The notes below the pieces were generated by a model that saw only the letters and a program-made list of their open reading frames with translations, ran no database searches and was not told where the DNA came from. From positions 186,001 to 250,000 of the forward strand of contig JADLHG010000004.1 in NCBI GenBank assembly GCA_020848905.1: a stretch of DNA of 64,000 nt. Direction: 5' to 3'. This DNA comes from Deltaproteobacteria bacterium. Its GTDB lineage: Bacteria; Myxococcota_A; Polyangia; GCA-2747355; JADLHG01. A program made the position numbers and the translations under genes. Shown piece after piece: positions 38,959 through 47,752 of this stretch. Every line of letters starts with the position of its first letter. The first letter of the stretch is position 1.

Positions 38959-41127
38959 ATGGCCACCGAAGGCGCGGGCTCCGTGAAGGTTCAATGCACG
39001 AGCTGCGGTGCCCGGTATAGCCTCCCCGGCGAGCGCGTGCGCGGCAGGCTTCTGCGCATCCGCTGCAAGACCTGTCAGAACCTGTTCGAGGTTCGGGTTA
39101 CCGAGGGGAGCACGGCCGGGGCTGCGGTAGCCCGGGGGCGCAAGGGCTGGTACGTCGCGGTGGGGGGCGAGCGCAAGGGTCCCTTCACCGCGCAAGAGGT
39201 GCGCGACCGGTTCGCGCGCGGGGAGGTCCAGCTTACCACCTACGCCTGGCATCCGAGCCTGACGCAGTGGGAGCGGCTCCGTCGCATCGAGGAGTTCAGC
39301 GACCTCGCGGGCGGGACGATCGCCGAGCCGCCGAGGGCCTCGCGTCCGAGCGGCTCGCTCCCCCGGATCGACGAGCCGGCACCGGCTCCTGCACCAGCGC
39401 CAGCCGAGGCGCTGCCCGACACCGACGCCGCCACGGCCATTCTTCAGCCCGACGAGAACCGGCGGGAGGAGGCCGTCAAGCTGGAGGGCGGGTGGCCCGC
39501 GGGGATCGATACCGGCTGGGCCGACCCGGCCGAGGGCGTCGCCCAGGCCAGCGCGGATGACGATGCCTCCGAGGACGAGCCCGCTCGGGACGAGGTGCGA
39601 CCGGCAGCCGACGCGGGAGGTACGGGGGTCCCGACGGCGGTCTCGCCGAACTGGTATCCGGGAGCCGCAGTCTTCTCCGAGCCGGGGGTGCGCGACGAGG
39701 TCGTGGCGCAAGGGCGGCCGGGGGGGCTGTTCGGGGACGCGCTCGACGTGGGGATGGACAAGGCCACGATCGAGGAGTCGGTGCCCGCAGCCCTGGCTGC
39801 CGAGCGTGCGGCGAGCGAACCGCAAGCTGCGCGGAGGCGCGACCCCTCGCGTGGCGGACCGCGCGCTGCGGTGGCCGAGGAGCGGCCCCCGTCCTCGGGT
39901 GCGACGCGTGGTGACCCCTCGCGTGGTGACCCCTCGCGTGGCGACCCCTCGCGTGGTGACCCCTCGCGTGGTGACCCCTCGCGTGGCGACCCCTCGCGCG
40001 ACAAGCTGCTGAAGGGCGAGCGCAACGAGAGCTCGGTGCTCTTCTCGCTGCCGCACCTGGCCAACATGTACAAGAAGCCGGCGGCGGCGCCGAAGAAGGA
40101 GGCCGAGGAGATCCCGTCGGCCATCGACGCCGTGGCCCGCGAGGGGGAGGTCGCTCGTGCGAGCGCGCTGGCTGCGGCGGGGGAGGAGGCTCCCGCGTCC
40201 GCGAAGGCTCTCGCTGCGCCGCCCCCCGTGCTGGTCGGCCCCGCAGCGGGACGTGGACTCGGCGAGGGGTGGGGACGGCTCGTCGGCGTGGCCTTCGGCG
40301 GCGCGATGCTGGGGGCCGGGGGCCTGGTGCTCGCGATCTATCTGATGCAGCCGCGGGCGCTGCAGGTGCTGCTCGGGCGGGCCGACGGCGCGTCGGGTTC
40401 CGTGGAGGTCCGATCGGGAGGCCCCACCGTGCCTCCGCGCGACCCGGGGACCGGGGCCGCGGGTACGGCTGCCCCCTCGCGCGCGGCCGACGCGGGGGCG
40501 AGCGCCTCGGCTCCCGACGCGGGCCGTCCCGCTTCGGAGGCAGTTCGCCCTGCCGTCGTGGTCGTGGACGCAGCCCCAGCCGATCTCGCCCGCGGGCCGG
40601 ATCGCGCGCTTGCCGCGGTGCCCGCGAAGGGGGGCGCGCGACCGAGCGGCCGCAGCACGATTCAGAAGGAGGATTCGCAAACGCGGCTCCAGCGTCTGCT
40701 CAAGAAGGCGAGCGAGGCGGCGGAGAAGGGGGGCGGAGTAGCCGACGGAGAGAGCGCCGAGACGCCTCCCGCCGCGAAACCGTCGCTGGCCGCGGGGGAG
40801 GGGGACGCGGCCGGGACCGCGGAGGCTAAGGCTCCTCGCCCGGGAGAGCTCGCGCGAACCCTCTCTCGCGCGCAGATCGCGACCGGGATGGCCAAGGCGG
40901 AGAAGGCGGTCAAGCGCTGCCACGAGAAGCACAAGCAGCCGGGCCAGGTGATCTTGAAGGTCACCATCTCGGGGTCGACGGGACGCATCGTGCAGGGGGA
41001 GGTCCTCGGCGACCTGGCCGGTACGGAGGCCGGGGGGTGCGTCCTCGAGGCGGCCAAGGAGGCCGCGCGCTTCCCGCGCTTCGCGAACCCCACCGTCACG
41101 CTGCGCTATCCCTACGTCCTCCGGTGA
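38959..41127 (+). CDS. Second GltJ/AgmX-like protein: zinc ribbon, GYF domain, TM helix, TonB-like C-terminus
   Basis: The 722-residue protein has the same domain order as the protein at 7292. The zinc ribbon has CTSC near residue 9 and CKTC near residue 37. The GYF domain lies near 60-115 (GWYVAVGGERKGPFTAQEVRD, WHPSLTQWERL). A long disordered linker contains six exact-phase repeats of DPSRG. One membrane helix lies near residues 436-458 (LVGVAFGGAMLGAGGLVLAIYL). A periplasmic linker leads to the C-terminal domain (RTLSRAQIATGMAKAEKAVKRC to LRYPYVLR). Similarity to GltJ implies an envelope-spanning link; a gliding role is not proven. GAGGAAGG lies upstream of the ATG. Confidence 0.8.
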   Translation: MATEGAGSVKVQCTSCGARYSLPGERVRGRLLRIRCKTCQNLFEVRVTEGSTAGAAVARGRKGWYVAVGGERKGPFTAQEVRDRFARGEVQLTTYAWHPSLTQWERLRRIEEFSDLAGGTIAEPPRASRPSGSLPRIDEPAPAPAPAPAEALPDTDAATAILQPDENRREEAVKLEGGWPAGIDTGWADPAEGVAQASADDDASEDEPARDEVRPAADAGGTGVPTAVSPNWYPGAAVFSEPGVRDEVVAQGRPGGLFGDALDVGMDKATIEESVPAALAAERAASEPQAARRRDPSRGGPRAAVAEERPPSSGATRGDPSRGDPSRGDPSRGDPSRGDPSRGDPSRDKLLKGERNESSVLFSLPHLANMYKKPAAAPKKEAEEIPSAIDAVAREGEVARASALAAAGEEAPASAKALAAPPPVLVGPAAGRGLGEGWGRLVGVAFGGAMLGAGGLVLAIYLMQPRALQVLLGRADGASGSVEVRSGGPTVPPRDPGTGAAGTAAPSRAADAGASASAPDAGRPASEAVRPAVVVVDAAPADLARGPDRALAAVPAKGGARPSGRSTIQKEDSQTRLQRLLKKASEAAEKGGGVADGESAETPPAAKPSLAAGEGDAAGTAEAKAPRPGELARTLSRAQIATGMAKAEKAVKRCHEKHKQPGQVILKVTISGSTGRIVQGEVLGDLAGTEAGGCVLEAAKEAARFPRFANPTVTLRYPYVLR
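39906..39995 (+). repeat. Six tandem 15-base repeats inside the second GltJ-like gene
   Basis: Six near-identical 15-base units (GCGTGGTGACCCCTC, with a T/C change in two of them) encode repeats of Asp-Pro-Ser-Arg-Gly. The array is in frame, so its number could change by slippage without disrupting the gene. Confidence 0.9.
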
Positions 41128-41167
41128 AGAAGTTGCCCGCTTGTCCCGCCTCGCCGTACGGTCGGTG

Positions 41168-41197
41168 TTGACACGCTGCGGGGTGAAAGGCTAAAGG
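41168..41197 (+). promoter_or_regulatory. Promoter of the outer-membrane-like protein gene
   Basis: TTGACA at 41168-41173 is followed after 18 bases by TAAAGG at 41192-41197. The predicted start is about 46 bases before the ATG at 41250, which has a strong AAGGAGG. The -35 element is consensus and the -10 element is moderate. Confidence 0.45.
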
Positions 41198-41249
41198 CCT
41201 GGGTTCCACGGGCGATCGCTGTCCGCCGCTGACTTCCAAGGAGGAAAGG

Positions 41250-41849
41250 ATGCTCACCGCTCTCCGCTCTCAATCGGTTTCTCCGTCCACGAAGCGCTCT
41301 GCCCGTCGGATGCGCACCGGGCTGCTCGGCGCCGCGGCGCTCGCTTCCCTGCTGGCGCTCGTTCCGACTCGCGCGGAGGCCATTCCGCCCGCGCTCCAGG
41401 CGGGCACGCGCCCGATGTGGGGCTTCTTCGGCATGGGCGGGGCCATCGGAATGACCTCCTTCTCGGGCAGCCAGTTTCGGCTCTCCGAGGAGTTCGGGTA
41501 CCACTTCTCCGGCAAGTCCGACGGCCCGGCGATCGGCGGTATCTTGGCCGAGTCGTTTGGATCGGGTTTCTTCGGCTTTCAGGTGGGCCCCAAGTTCACC
41601 TGGGACTTCCAGATCGTGCGGGACCTCGGGGTCTACCTCGCTCCGACGGCCCACATTGCGTTCGCGCTCGCTGGTGCCGGGGGCTCGGCCGCTGCGGGCT
41701 TCAACTTCGGGTTCGGCTTCGAGGGCAAGCTGGTGATCATGAATCGCGGGATCGTGTTCTTCCGGCCCTTCGAGCTGGACTTCTTCGCGGGCGACTTCCC
41801 GTTCCAGGCGCGCTACAACCTCTCCTTCGGCGGCGGCGTGATCTTCTAG
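41250..41849 (+). CDS. Small exported protein, probable outer-membrane beta-barrel
   Basis: The 199-residue protein has a signal peptide (LLGAAALASLLALVPTRAEA) with a basic N-terminal extension. The mature part alternates hydrophobic and small residues in many beta-strand-like stretches (FGFQVGPKFTWDF, SAAAGFNFGFGFEGKL, ELDFFAGDFPFQARYNLSF) and ends in phenylalanine, as outer-membrane strands do. No cysteines or motifs indicate catalysis. AAGGAGGAAAGG just before the ATG is a very strong ribosome site. No close family was recognised. Confidence 0.7.
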   Translation: MLTALRSQSVSPSTKRSARRMRTGLLGAAALASLLALVPTRAEAIPPALQAGTRPMWGFFGMGGAIGMTSFSGSQFRLSEEFGYHFSGKSDGPAIGGILAESFGSGFFGFQVGPKFTWDFQIVRDLGVYLAPTAHIAFALAGAGGSAAAGFNFGFGFEGKLVIMNRGIVFFRPFELDFFAGDFPFQARYNLSFGGGVIF

Positions 41850-41954
41850 TTCGGCGACCGGTCACGACCACGTCGGTTTCCGCCCTCCGCACCGTAGCCC
41901 GTCCCCCTCCACGCTCGTACTCTGTGTCCGACGGGCAGCGCCGCGTCGAGCCCG

Positions 41955-41983
41955 TTGACCTTTTGCCGCCCGGAAGCTAAACC
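41955..41983 (+). promoter_or_regulatory. Promoter of the pyruvate dehydrogenase operon
   Basis: TTGACC at 41955-41960 is followed after 17 bases by TAAACC at 41978-41983, 40 bases upstream of the E1 alpha ATG. The predicted transcription start is near 41990. Confidence 0.55.
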
Positions 41984-42022
41984 GGCAGCGCGGGGGAGAG
42001 ACCCCTCGCCGAGGACGAATGC

Positions 42023-43120
42023 ATGCCGCTCAAGGATGCTGCACGCTTTGCCGTCTCGCACCTGCAGGTGCTGGACGAGCAGGGGAGGGTGGACGAGAAG
42101 CTCGACCCGAAGCTCCCCGACGCCGACCTCGTGAAGCTCTACGAGGCCATGACGCTGGCTCGCGAGGCGGACCAGCGCATGCTCAAGCTCCAGCGCCAGG
42201 GGCGGATGGGCACCTTCCCCCTCTCCACCGGGCAAGAAGCCGCCGTGTGCGGCGTGGCCTTCGCCATGCGCGAGCAGGACTGGTTCGTGCCGTCCTACCG
42301 CGAGCTCGGGGCGATGCTGATGCGGGGGTACCCGCTCCTGCAGTACATGCGCTACTGGAACGGCTACGAGGAGGGGAACACCCTCCCCGAGAAGGGGCGA
42401 AACCTGCCCATCGCCGCCATCGTCGGCTCGCAGGCCCTCCACGCGGTCGGCGTGGCCTACGCGACGAGGCTCCGCCGCGAGCCGGCCGCCGTCGTGACCT
42501 ACTTCGGGGACGGCGCGAGCTCCGAGGGGGACGTGCTCGAGGCCATGAACTTCGCGGGGGTGTGGCAGGCGCCGGTGGTCTTCGTCTGCATGAACAACCA
42601 GTGGGCCATCTCCCTGCCGCGCGAGGCGCAGACGCGGGCCGAGACGATCGCGCAGAAGGCCATCGCCTTCGGCTTCGAGGGGATCCAGGTGGACGGCAAC
42701 GACGTGCTGGCCGTCTACAAGGCCACGAACGCGGCGCTCGAGCGGGCGCGGGCGGGTGGCGGCCCGACGCTGATCGAGGCGATCACCTATCGCCTGATGA
42801 TGCACACCACGGCGGACGACCCGAAGCGCTACCGCCCCGAGGACGAGGTAGCCGAGGAGTGGAAGAAAGACCCGCTCGCGCGGCTGAAGACCTTGCTCGA
42901 GCGGCGCGGGATCTGGAACGACGACCTGCAGGGTGGTCTCGAGGCCAAGGCGCGGCGTGCGGTGGAAGAGGCGGTGGCGGCCCTGGAGGAGCCCTACCCG
43001 ATCAAGCCCGACGCGGCCTTCGACCACGTCTTCGCGCAGCCGACGGACGACCTCGAGGCGCAGCGCGCCGAGTTTCTGGCCGAGGTGCATCGCGCGGCGG
43101 GGGAGGCCTCCCATGGCTAA
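42023..43120 (+). CDS. pdhA: Pyruvate (2-oxoacid) dehydrogenase E1 component, alpha subunit
   Basis: E1 alpha, with E1 beta, decarboxylates a 2-oxoacid using thiamine diphosphate. The 365-residue protein has QGRMGTFPLSTGQEAAVCGVAFA, VPSYRELGAML and the TPP-binding motif GDGASSEGDVLEAMNFAGVWQAPVVFVCMNNQWAIS. HTTADDPKRYRPEDEVAEEWKKDPL is the phosphorylation-loop region. Whether pyruvate or branched-chain oxoacids are the main substrate is not certain; the E1 alpha of both are similar. It overlaps the beta-subunit gene by eight bases. Confidence 0.92.
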   Translation: MPLKDAARFAVSHLQVLDEQGRVDEKLDPKLPDADLVKLYEAMTLAREADQRMLKLQRQGRMGTFPLSTGQEAAVCGVAFAMREQDWFVPSYRELGAMLMRGYPLLQYMRYWNGYEEGNTLPEKGRNLPIAAIVGSQALHAVGVAYATRLRREPAAVVTYFGDGASSEGDVLEAMNFAGVWQAPVVFVCMNNQWAISLPREAQTRAETIAQKAIAFGFEGIQVDGNDVLAVYKATNAALERARAGGGPTLIEAITYRLMMHTTADDPKRYRPEDEVAEEWKKDPLARLKTLLERRGIWNDDLQGGLEAKARRAVEEAVAALEEPYPIKPDAAFDHVFAQPTDDLEAQRAEFLAEVHRAAGEASHG

Positions 43121-44093
43121 GATGACCATGGTCCAGGCCATCAACCTGGCGCTGCTGCAGGAGATGGAGCGCGATCCGTCGGTGCTGGTGCTCGGCCAGG
43201 ACGTCGGCCGCAATGAAGGCGTCTTCCGCGTCACCGCCGGGCTCTATCAGAAGTTCGGCGCGGAGCGCGTCATCGACACGCCGCTCGCCGAGTCGGGGAT
43301 CGTGGGGACGGCGATCGGCATGGCGCTCGCGGGCCTGCGCCCGGTGGCGGAGATGCAGTTCGACGGCTTTGCCTTCCTGGCCATGGGGCAGCTCGAGGGG
43401 AACGCCGCGCGCTATCGGAACCGCACGCAGGGCCAGTTCACCGTGCCGATGGTGGTGCGCATGCCCTACGGCGGCGGCGTGCGGGCCCTCGAGCACCACT
43501 CGGAGAGCCGCGAGCAGACCTTCGCCACGGTGCCCGGGCTGAAGGTCGTGATCCCGTCGGGGCCGCGCAACGCCCGCGCGCTGCTCGTGGCCGCGATCCG
43601 GGATCCCGACCCGGTGATCTTCATGGAGCCGAAGCACTCCTACCGGGCCTTCCGCGAGGAGGTCCCCGAGGTCGAGGAGGTGCTGGAGCTCGGGCGGGCG
43701 CAGGTCGTGCGCGCCGGCACGCAGCTCACGGTGGTCGGCTGGGGCGCGATGATGCCTCCGGTCTTGAAGGCCGTCGACGAGGTCGAGCAGAGCCGCGGAG
43801 TCAGCGTCGAGGTCATCGACCTGCTCACCATCTCGCCGCTCGACGCGCGGACGATCGTCGCGTCGGTGAAGAAGACCGGCCGGTGCGTGGTCGTGCAGGA
43901 GGCGCCCCGCTCCTTCGGTGTCTCGTCGGAGATCGTGGCCCGGATCAACGACGAGGCGTTCCTGTCGCTCGAGGCGCCCGTCGGTCGGGTGACCCACTAC
44001 GATGTGATTACCCCGTACTTTCAGCGCGAGCTGCTCTACATGCCCAGCGCCGGCCGCATTCGCCGCGCGCTCGAGGCGACGCTCGACTTCTAG
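43113..44093 (+). CDS. pdhB: Pyruvate (2-oxoacid) dehydrogenase E1 component, beta subunit
   Basis: E1 beta completes the heterodimeric E1. The 326-residue protein has the typical start MVQAINLALLQEMERDPSVLVLGQDVGRNEGVFRVTAGL, then IDTPLAESGIVGTAIGMALAGLRPVAE and MPYGGGVRALEHHSES. The C-terminal transketolase-like domain has LTVVGWGAMMPPVL and VIDLLTISPLD. The start lies within the pdhA end. It is followed by E2 after 32 bases. Confidence 0.93.
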   Translation: MAKMTMVQAINLALLQEMERDPSVLVLGQDVGRNEGVFRVTAGLYQKFGAERVIDTPLAESGIVGTAIGMALAGLRPVAEMQFDGFAFLAMGQLEGNAARYRNRTQGQFTVPMVVRMPYGGGVRALEHHSESREQTFATVPGLKVVIPSGPRNARALLVAAIRDPDPVIFMEPKHSYRAFREEVPEVEEVLELGRAQVVRAGTQLTVVGWGAMMPPVLKAVDEVEQSRGVSVEVIDLLTISPLDARTIVASVKKTGRCVVVQEAPRSFGVSSEIVARINDEAFLSLEAPVGRVTHYDVITPYFQRELLYMPSAGRIRRALEATLDF

Positions 44094-44125
44094 AAGCGCT
44101 CTCGCTGGCTGCTCAGGAGGATCCG

Positions 44126-45547
44126 GTGTTCGAATTCAAGCTTCCAGACCTCGGCGAAGGCGTGCACGAAGGAGAGATCCTCCACTGGTACGTTTCCGAG
44201 GGAGACCAGATCAAGGCCGACGATCCGCTGGTGGAGGTCGAGACCGACAAGGCGGCCGTGACGATCCCCTCCCCCAAGGGGGGCAAGGTTCTCCGCCGGA
44301 CCGGGCAGGTCGGTGAGACGATCTCCGTCGGTGCGGTGCTAGTGGTCATCGAGGACAACGGGACGAGCGCGGCCTCGGCCACGCGCGCACCGGTGCCGCA
44401 GGTCACGGCCGCACCCCCCGCCGCGGCCCCCGCGCAACCTGCCGCGCAACCTGCCGCGCAGCCGAAGCCTGCCCCCGCCGTGCGGGCTACGCCCGTCGCC
44501 GTCGCGCCCGCGCCGCGTCCGGCCCCGGCAGCCGCCGCCCCGAGCCCACCGGCTCCCGCGCCGCTCCGCGAGGGGCCGATCCCCGCGGCCCCGGCCACGC
44601 GCCGCCTCGCACGCGAGCTGGGGGTGGAGCTCCGGAGCGTGCCGGCGAGCGGCCCCGGCGGACGCGTGACCTCCGAGGACGTGCAGCGCTTCGCCGAGCT
44701 GTCGGGGACCCTCCCCGCGGCGGGCGAGACGCGCCCCACCGCAGCCGCGGCACCCGCGGCCGAGGCTCCGATGGTGACGGGCGGCGGCGCGGGGGGGATC
44801 CCGTTCCTCGAGGTGGAGCCGCTGCCGGACTTCACGCAGTGGGGCGAAGTGGAGCGCGAGCCGATGCGCTCGATCCGCCGCAAGGTGGCCCACAAGATGG
44901 TCACCTCGATGATCCTCGTGCCGCACGTGGCGCACATGGACGAGGCCGACGTGACCGAGCTCGACGCCTTCCGTCGGCGCGAACGCACCCGGCGCGAGGG
45001 ACAGCCCGGCGCGCGTCTCACCTTCTTGCCCTTCGTCTTCAAGGCGGTCATCTCGCAGCTTCGGGCCTTCCCGAAGTTCAACGCGAGCGTGGATCCCTTC
45101 ACGCAGGAGATCGTCTACAAGCGCTACTACAACCTGGGCTTCGCCGCGGACACCGAGAAGGGGCTCGTGGTCCCCGTGCTCCATCGCGCCGATCAGAAGA
45201 GCATCCTCAGGATCTCGGCCGAGCTCGCCGACCTGTCGGAGCGCGCGCGCGCCGGCAAGCTGGAGGTGGGCGAGCTCCGCGGTGGCACGTTCACCGTCAC
45301 GAACGTCGGGAGTCTGGGCGGGACGGGCATGATCCCGACGATCAACTACCCCGAGGTGGCGATTCTCGGCATGGGGATGGCGCAGGACAAGCCGGTGGCG
45401 CGCGACGGACAGGTGGTGATCCGGAAGATGCTGCCGCTGACCCTGGCCTTCGACCATCGCATCATCGACGGGGCGGACGCCGCGCGCTTCGTGACCGCGG
45501 TGGTCAGGCAGCTTTCGGATCCCAGCGCGCTCCTGGTCGAGGGGTAG
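44126..45547 (+). CDS. pdhC: Dihydrolipoamide acyltransferase E2 component
   Basis: E2 transfers the acyl group from E1-bound lipoamide to CoA and forms the complex core. The 473-residue protein has one lipoyl domain (residues 1-75, VEVETDKAAVTIPSP with the lipoylated Lys), an Ala/Pro-rich linker, the peripheral subunit-binding domain (ATRRLARELGVELRSVPASGPGGRVTSEDV) near 150-185, and the catalytic domain with FDHRIIDGADAARF near the C-terminus. The GTG at 44126 has CAGGAGG upstream; this gives a first residue immediately followed by FEFKLPDLGEGVHEGEI, the expected lipoyl start. Only one lipoyl domain is present. Confidence 0.93.
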   Translation: MFEFKLPDLGEGVHEGEILHWYVSEGDQIKADDPLVEVETDKAAVTIPSPKGGKVLRRTGQVGETISVGAVLVVIEDNGTSAASATRAPVPQVTAAPPAAAPAQPAAQPAAQPKPAPAVRATPVAVAPAPRPAPAAAAPSPPAPAPLREGPIPAAPATRRLARELGVELRSVPASGPGGRVTSEDVQRFAELSGTLPAAGETRPTAAAAPAAEAPMVTGGGAGGIPFLEVEPLPDFTQWGEVEREPMRSIRRKVAHKMVTSMILVPHVAHMDEADVTELDAFRRRERTRREGQPGARLTFLPFVFKAVISQLRAFPKFNASVDPFTQEIVYKRYYNLGFAADTEKGLVVPVLHRADQKSILRISAELADLSERARAGKLEVGELRGGTFTVTNVGSLGGTGMIPTINYPEVAILGMGMAQDKPVARDGQVVIRKMLPLTLAFDHRIIDGADAARFVTAVVRQLSDPSALLVEG

Positions 45548-45601
45548 GCGCGGTTCTGGCCAGCATCCTTTAGGTCGGCGAGCTCAGCGGAGGACAAAGA
45601 G

Positions 45602-47017
45602 ATGGTCATGGGCAGCTTGCGCCAGCAGACGGACGTGGTGGTGGTGGGAGGGGGACCCGGCGGCTACGTCGCTGCGATCCGGGCCGCGGACCTCGGGCGG
45701 GAGGTGCTGCTCGTCGAGCAGCGCCCGCGTCTCGGGGGCGTCTGCCTGATCGAGGGGTGCATCCCATCCAAGGCGCTGATCACCGCGGTGGAGCTGGCGG
45801 CGGCGGCGCGCGAGGGGAAGAAGATGGGGATCCACGTCGAGGGGGTGCGCATCGACCTCGCGGGTCTCCGCTCCTTCACCGAGTCGGTCGTGGACGGGCT
45901 CACGAAGGGGATCGACGGGCTGCTCAAGAAGCGCGGCATCGAGGTGGTACACGGGCACGCGCGCCTGGAGGGCCCGAACGCGCTCTCCATCGAGGGCTCG
46001 GAGGTGGCGGGGATCGACTTCCGCCACTGCATCCTGGCCACGGGCTCGCGCGTGGCTCCCTTTCCCCCCGCGCGCGACCTGCCGGTCTGGACCTCCACCA
46101 CCGCCCTGACCCTGCCCGAGGTGCCCGAGCGGCTCCTCGTCGTGGGGGGCGGCTACATCGGCCTCGAGCTCGGCTTCGTCTACGCGGGTCTCGGTGCGAA
46201 GGTGACCGTGGTGGAGCTCTTGCCCGACCTCCTGAGCGGTGCCGACCACGATCTGGTGAACGTGGTGGCTCGCAGCGCGCGCCGCAAGTTCCAGGCCGTG
46301 CTCCTGCAGACCAAGGTCGTGGGGATGGAGCGGGGCGCGGGGGGCTTCGTGGTGGGCTTCGAGCACGAGGGGCAGACCCGCCAGGAGGAGTTCGATCAGG
46401 TGCTGGTGGCCGTGGGGCGCAAGCCCAATACCGACGACCTGGGCCTGGAGAAGGCGGGGCTGAAGGCGGGGCCGGGGGGCCTCATCGAGGTCACCGAGGA
46501 GCTCCGCACCGCGGTGCCGCACATCTTCGCCATCGGCGACATCGTGGCGGGCCCCGGGCTCGCTCACAAGGCCAGCCGCGAGGGGAAGGTGGCCGCCGAG
46601 GTCATCGCCGGGCGGCCGGCCGCCTTCGACAACGTCTCCATCCCGGCGGTGGTCTTCACCGATCCGGAGGTGGCCTGGACGGGGCTCACGGAACGCGAGG
46701 CGGTGGCGCGCGGCATTCCGATCAAGGTGGGGCGCTTCCCGCTCACGGCCCTCGGCCGGGCCCGCACCATGGGGCGCACCGACGGTCTGGCGAAGGTGAT
46801 CTCGGACCCCGACTCGGGGCTGGTCCTCGGGGTCGGGCTCGTCGGGCCGCACGCCTCGGAGCTGATCGCCGAGGGGACGCTGGCGCTCGAGATGGGGGCG
46901 ACCCTCGAGGACCTCACGGCCACGATCCACCCCCACCCGACGCTCTCCGAGCTGATCATGGAGGCGGCCGAGGTGGCCGAGGGGATGCCCGTGCACGTCC
47001 TGCCCGACAAGAAGTAG
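45602..47017 (+). CDS. lpdA: Dihydrolipoyl dehydrogenase (E3)
   Basis: E3 reoxidises dihydrolipoamide to lipoamide with NAD+. The 471-residue flavoprotein shows the FAD loop VVVVGGGPGGYVAAIRAADLG, the active disulphide in GGVCLIEGCIPSKA, the NAD loop VVGGGYIGLELGFVYAGLG and the C-terminal HPHPTLSE with the catalytic His. The disulphide spacing CxxxxC is standard. The ATG at 45602 has GGAGG upstream. It is the fourth gene of the dehydrogenase operon. Confidence 0.95.
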   Translation: MVMGSLRQQTDVVVVGGGPGGYVAAIRAADLGREVLLVEQRPRLGGVCLIEGCIPSKALITAVELAAAAREGKKMGIHVEGVRIDLAGLRSFTESVVDGLTKGIDGLLKKRGIEVVHGHARLEGPNALSIEGSEVAGIDFRHCILATGSRVAPFPPARDLPVWTSTTALTLPEVPERLLVVGGGYIGLELGFVYAGLGAKVTVVELLPDLLSGADHDLVNVVARSARRKFQAVLLQTKVVGMERGAGGFVVGFEHEGQTRQEEFDQVLVAVGRKPNTDDLGLEKAGLKAGPGGLIEVTEELRTAVPHIFAIGDIVAGPGLAHKASREGKVAAEVIAGRPAAFDNVSIPAVVFTDPEVAWTGLTEREAVARGIPIKVGRFPLTALGRARTMGRTDGLAKVISDPDSGLVLGVGLVGPHASELIAEGTLALEMGATLEDLTATIHPHPTLSELIMEAAEVAEGMPVHVLPDKK

Positions 47018-47023
47018 CGCCGC

Positions 47024-47698
47024 GTGGACGGCATCGGCGAGTACGCCTTCGACGACGAGCTCCTCGCGGCGGTGCAGGGCGGGGCGCCCGCGCAGCTCAA
47101 GATCTACACGCTGGACCAGACCGTGGTGGTGCTCGGGCGCGGCAGCCGACCCGAGCTGGAGCTGGACCTCGCGGCCTGTCGCGCCGACGGGATCCCGGTG
47201 CTCCGCCGACGCGGCGGCGGCTGTTCGGTGGTCGTGGACCCGGGCAACGCGATCGTCTCCACCGTGCTGCCGCTCGAGGGCTACGGGAGCAGCGCCACCT
47301 ACATGCGCTCTCTCTCCGCGTGGCTCATGGACGGGCTCCGGCGGCTCGGGCTAGGTGAAGTCGGGTGCGCCGGCGTCTCGGACCTCGTCCTCGGGGACCG
47401 GAAGATCTCGGGCGCCTGTATCTACCGGGCGCGCGGGCTGCTCTACTACTCGGCCACGCTGCTCGTGAACCCCGAGCCGAGCCTGCTCGGACGGTACCTG
47501 CGCCACCCGCCGCGGGAGCCGGGCTATCGGGCCGGCCGCGGCCACGCCGAGTTCGTAGGGCGCATCGCGCTGCCGGGTCTGGAGAGCGCGCCGGCCCTGG
47601 TGCACGCGCTCCGCGGGACCCTCGCCGTCCCCTCGGTGTCGGAGCTTGCGGGCGAGGGCGAAAAAAAGGCGTGCGCGCGAGGCCCGGGGCTTGCTTGA
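47024..47698 (+). CDS. Lipoate-protein ligase family protein
   Basis: The 224-residue protein belongs to the BPL/LPL catalytic fold. It carries VLRRRGGGCSVVVDPGNAI (the substrate-binding R-R-x-G-G-G motif) and VSDLVLGDRKISGACIYR with the catalytic lysine. It is six bases after lpdA, so it probably lipoylates the E2 lipoyl domain or helps salvage lipoate. The start is GTG 47024. A run of seven A bases (about 47661-47667) near the 3' end could invite slippage. Whether it uses free lipoate or octanoyl-ACP is not clear. Confidence 0.85.
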   Translation: MDGIGEYAFDDELLAAVQGGAPAQLKIYTLDQTVVVLGRGSRPELELDLAACRADGIPVLRRRGGGCSVVVDPGNAIVSTVLPLEGYGSSATYMRSLSAWLMDGLRRLGLGEVGCAGVSDLVLGDRKISGACIYRARGLLYYSATLLVNPEPSLLGRYLRHPPREPGYRAGRGHAEFVGRIALPGLESAPALVHALRGTLAVPSVSELAGEGEKKACARGPGLA

Positions 47699-47722
47699 GC
47701 CGGCTGATAGTGCTGGTATGCT
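47695..47722 (+). promoter_or_regulatory. Promoter of the 2-oxoacid:ferredoxin oxidoreductase genes
   Basis: TTGAGC at 47695-47700 precedes TATGCT at 47717-47722 after 16 bases, with a TG dinucleotide giving an extended -10 (TGGTATGCT). The -35 overlaps the stop region of the lipoate ligase gene. Transcription would begin near 47729, about 24 bases before the korA ATG. Confidence 0.55.
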
Positions 47723-47752
47723 TCCTGCGCAGCCAAGGGAGTGAAGCACACC

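Noticed and set aside
39906-39995. The tandem repeats as a CRISPR array
   Set aside because: Units are contiguous without spacers and are in frame within a gene.
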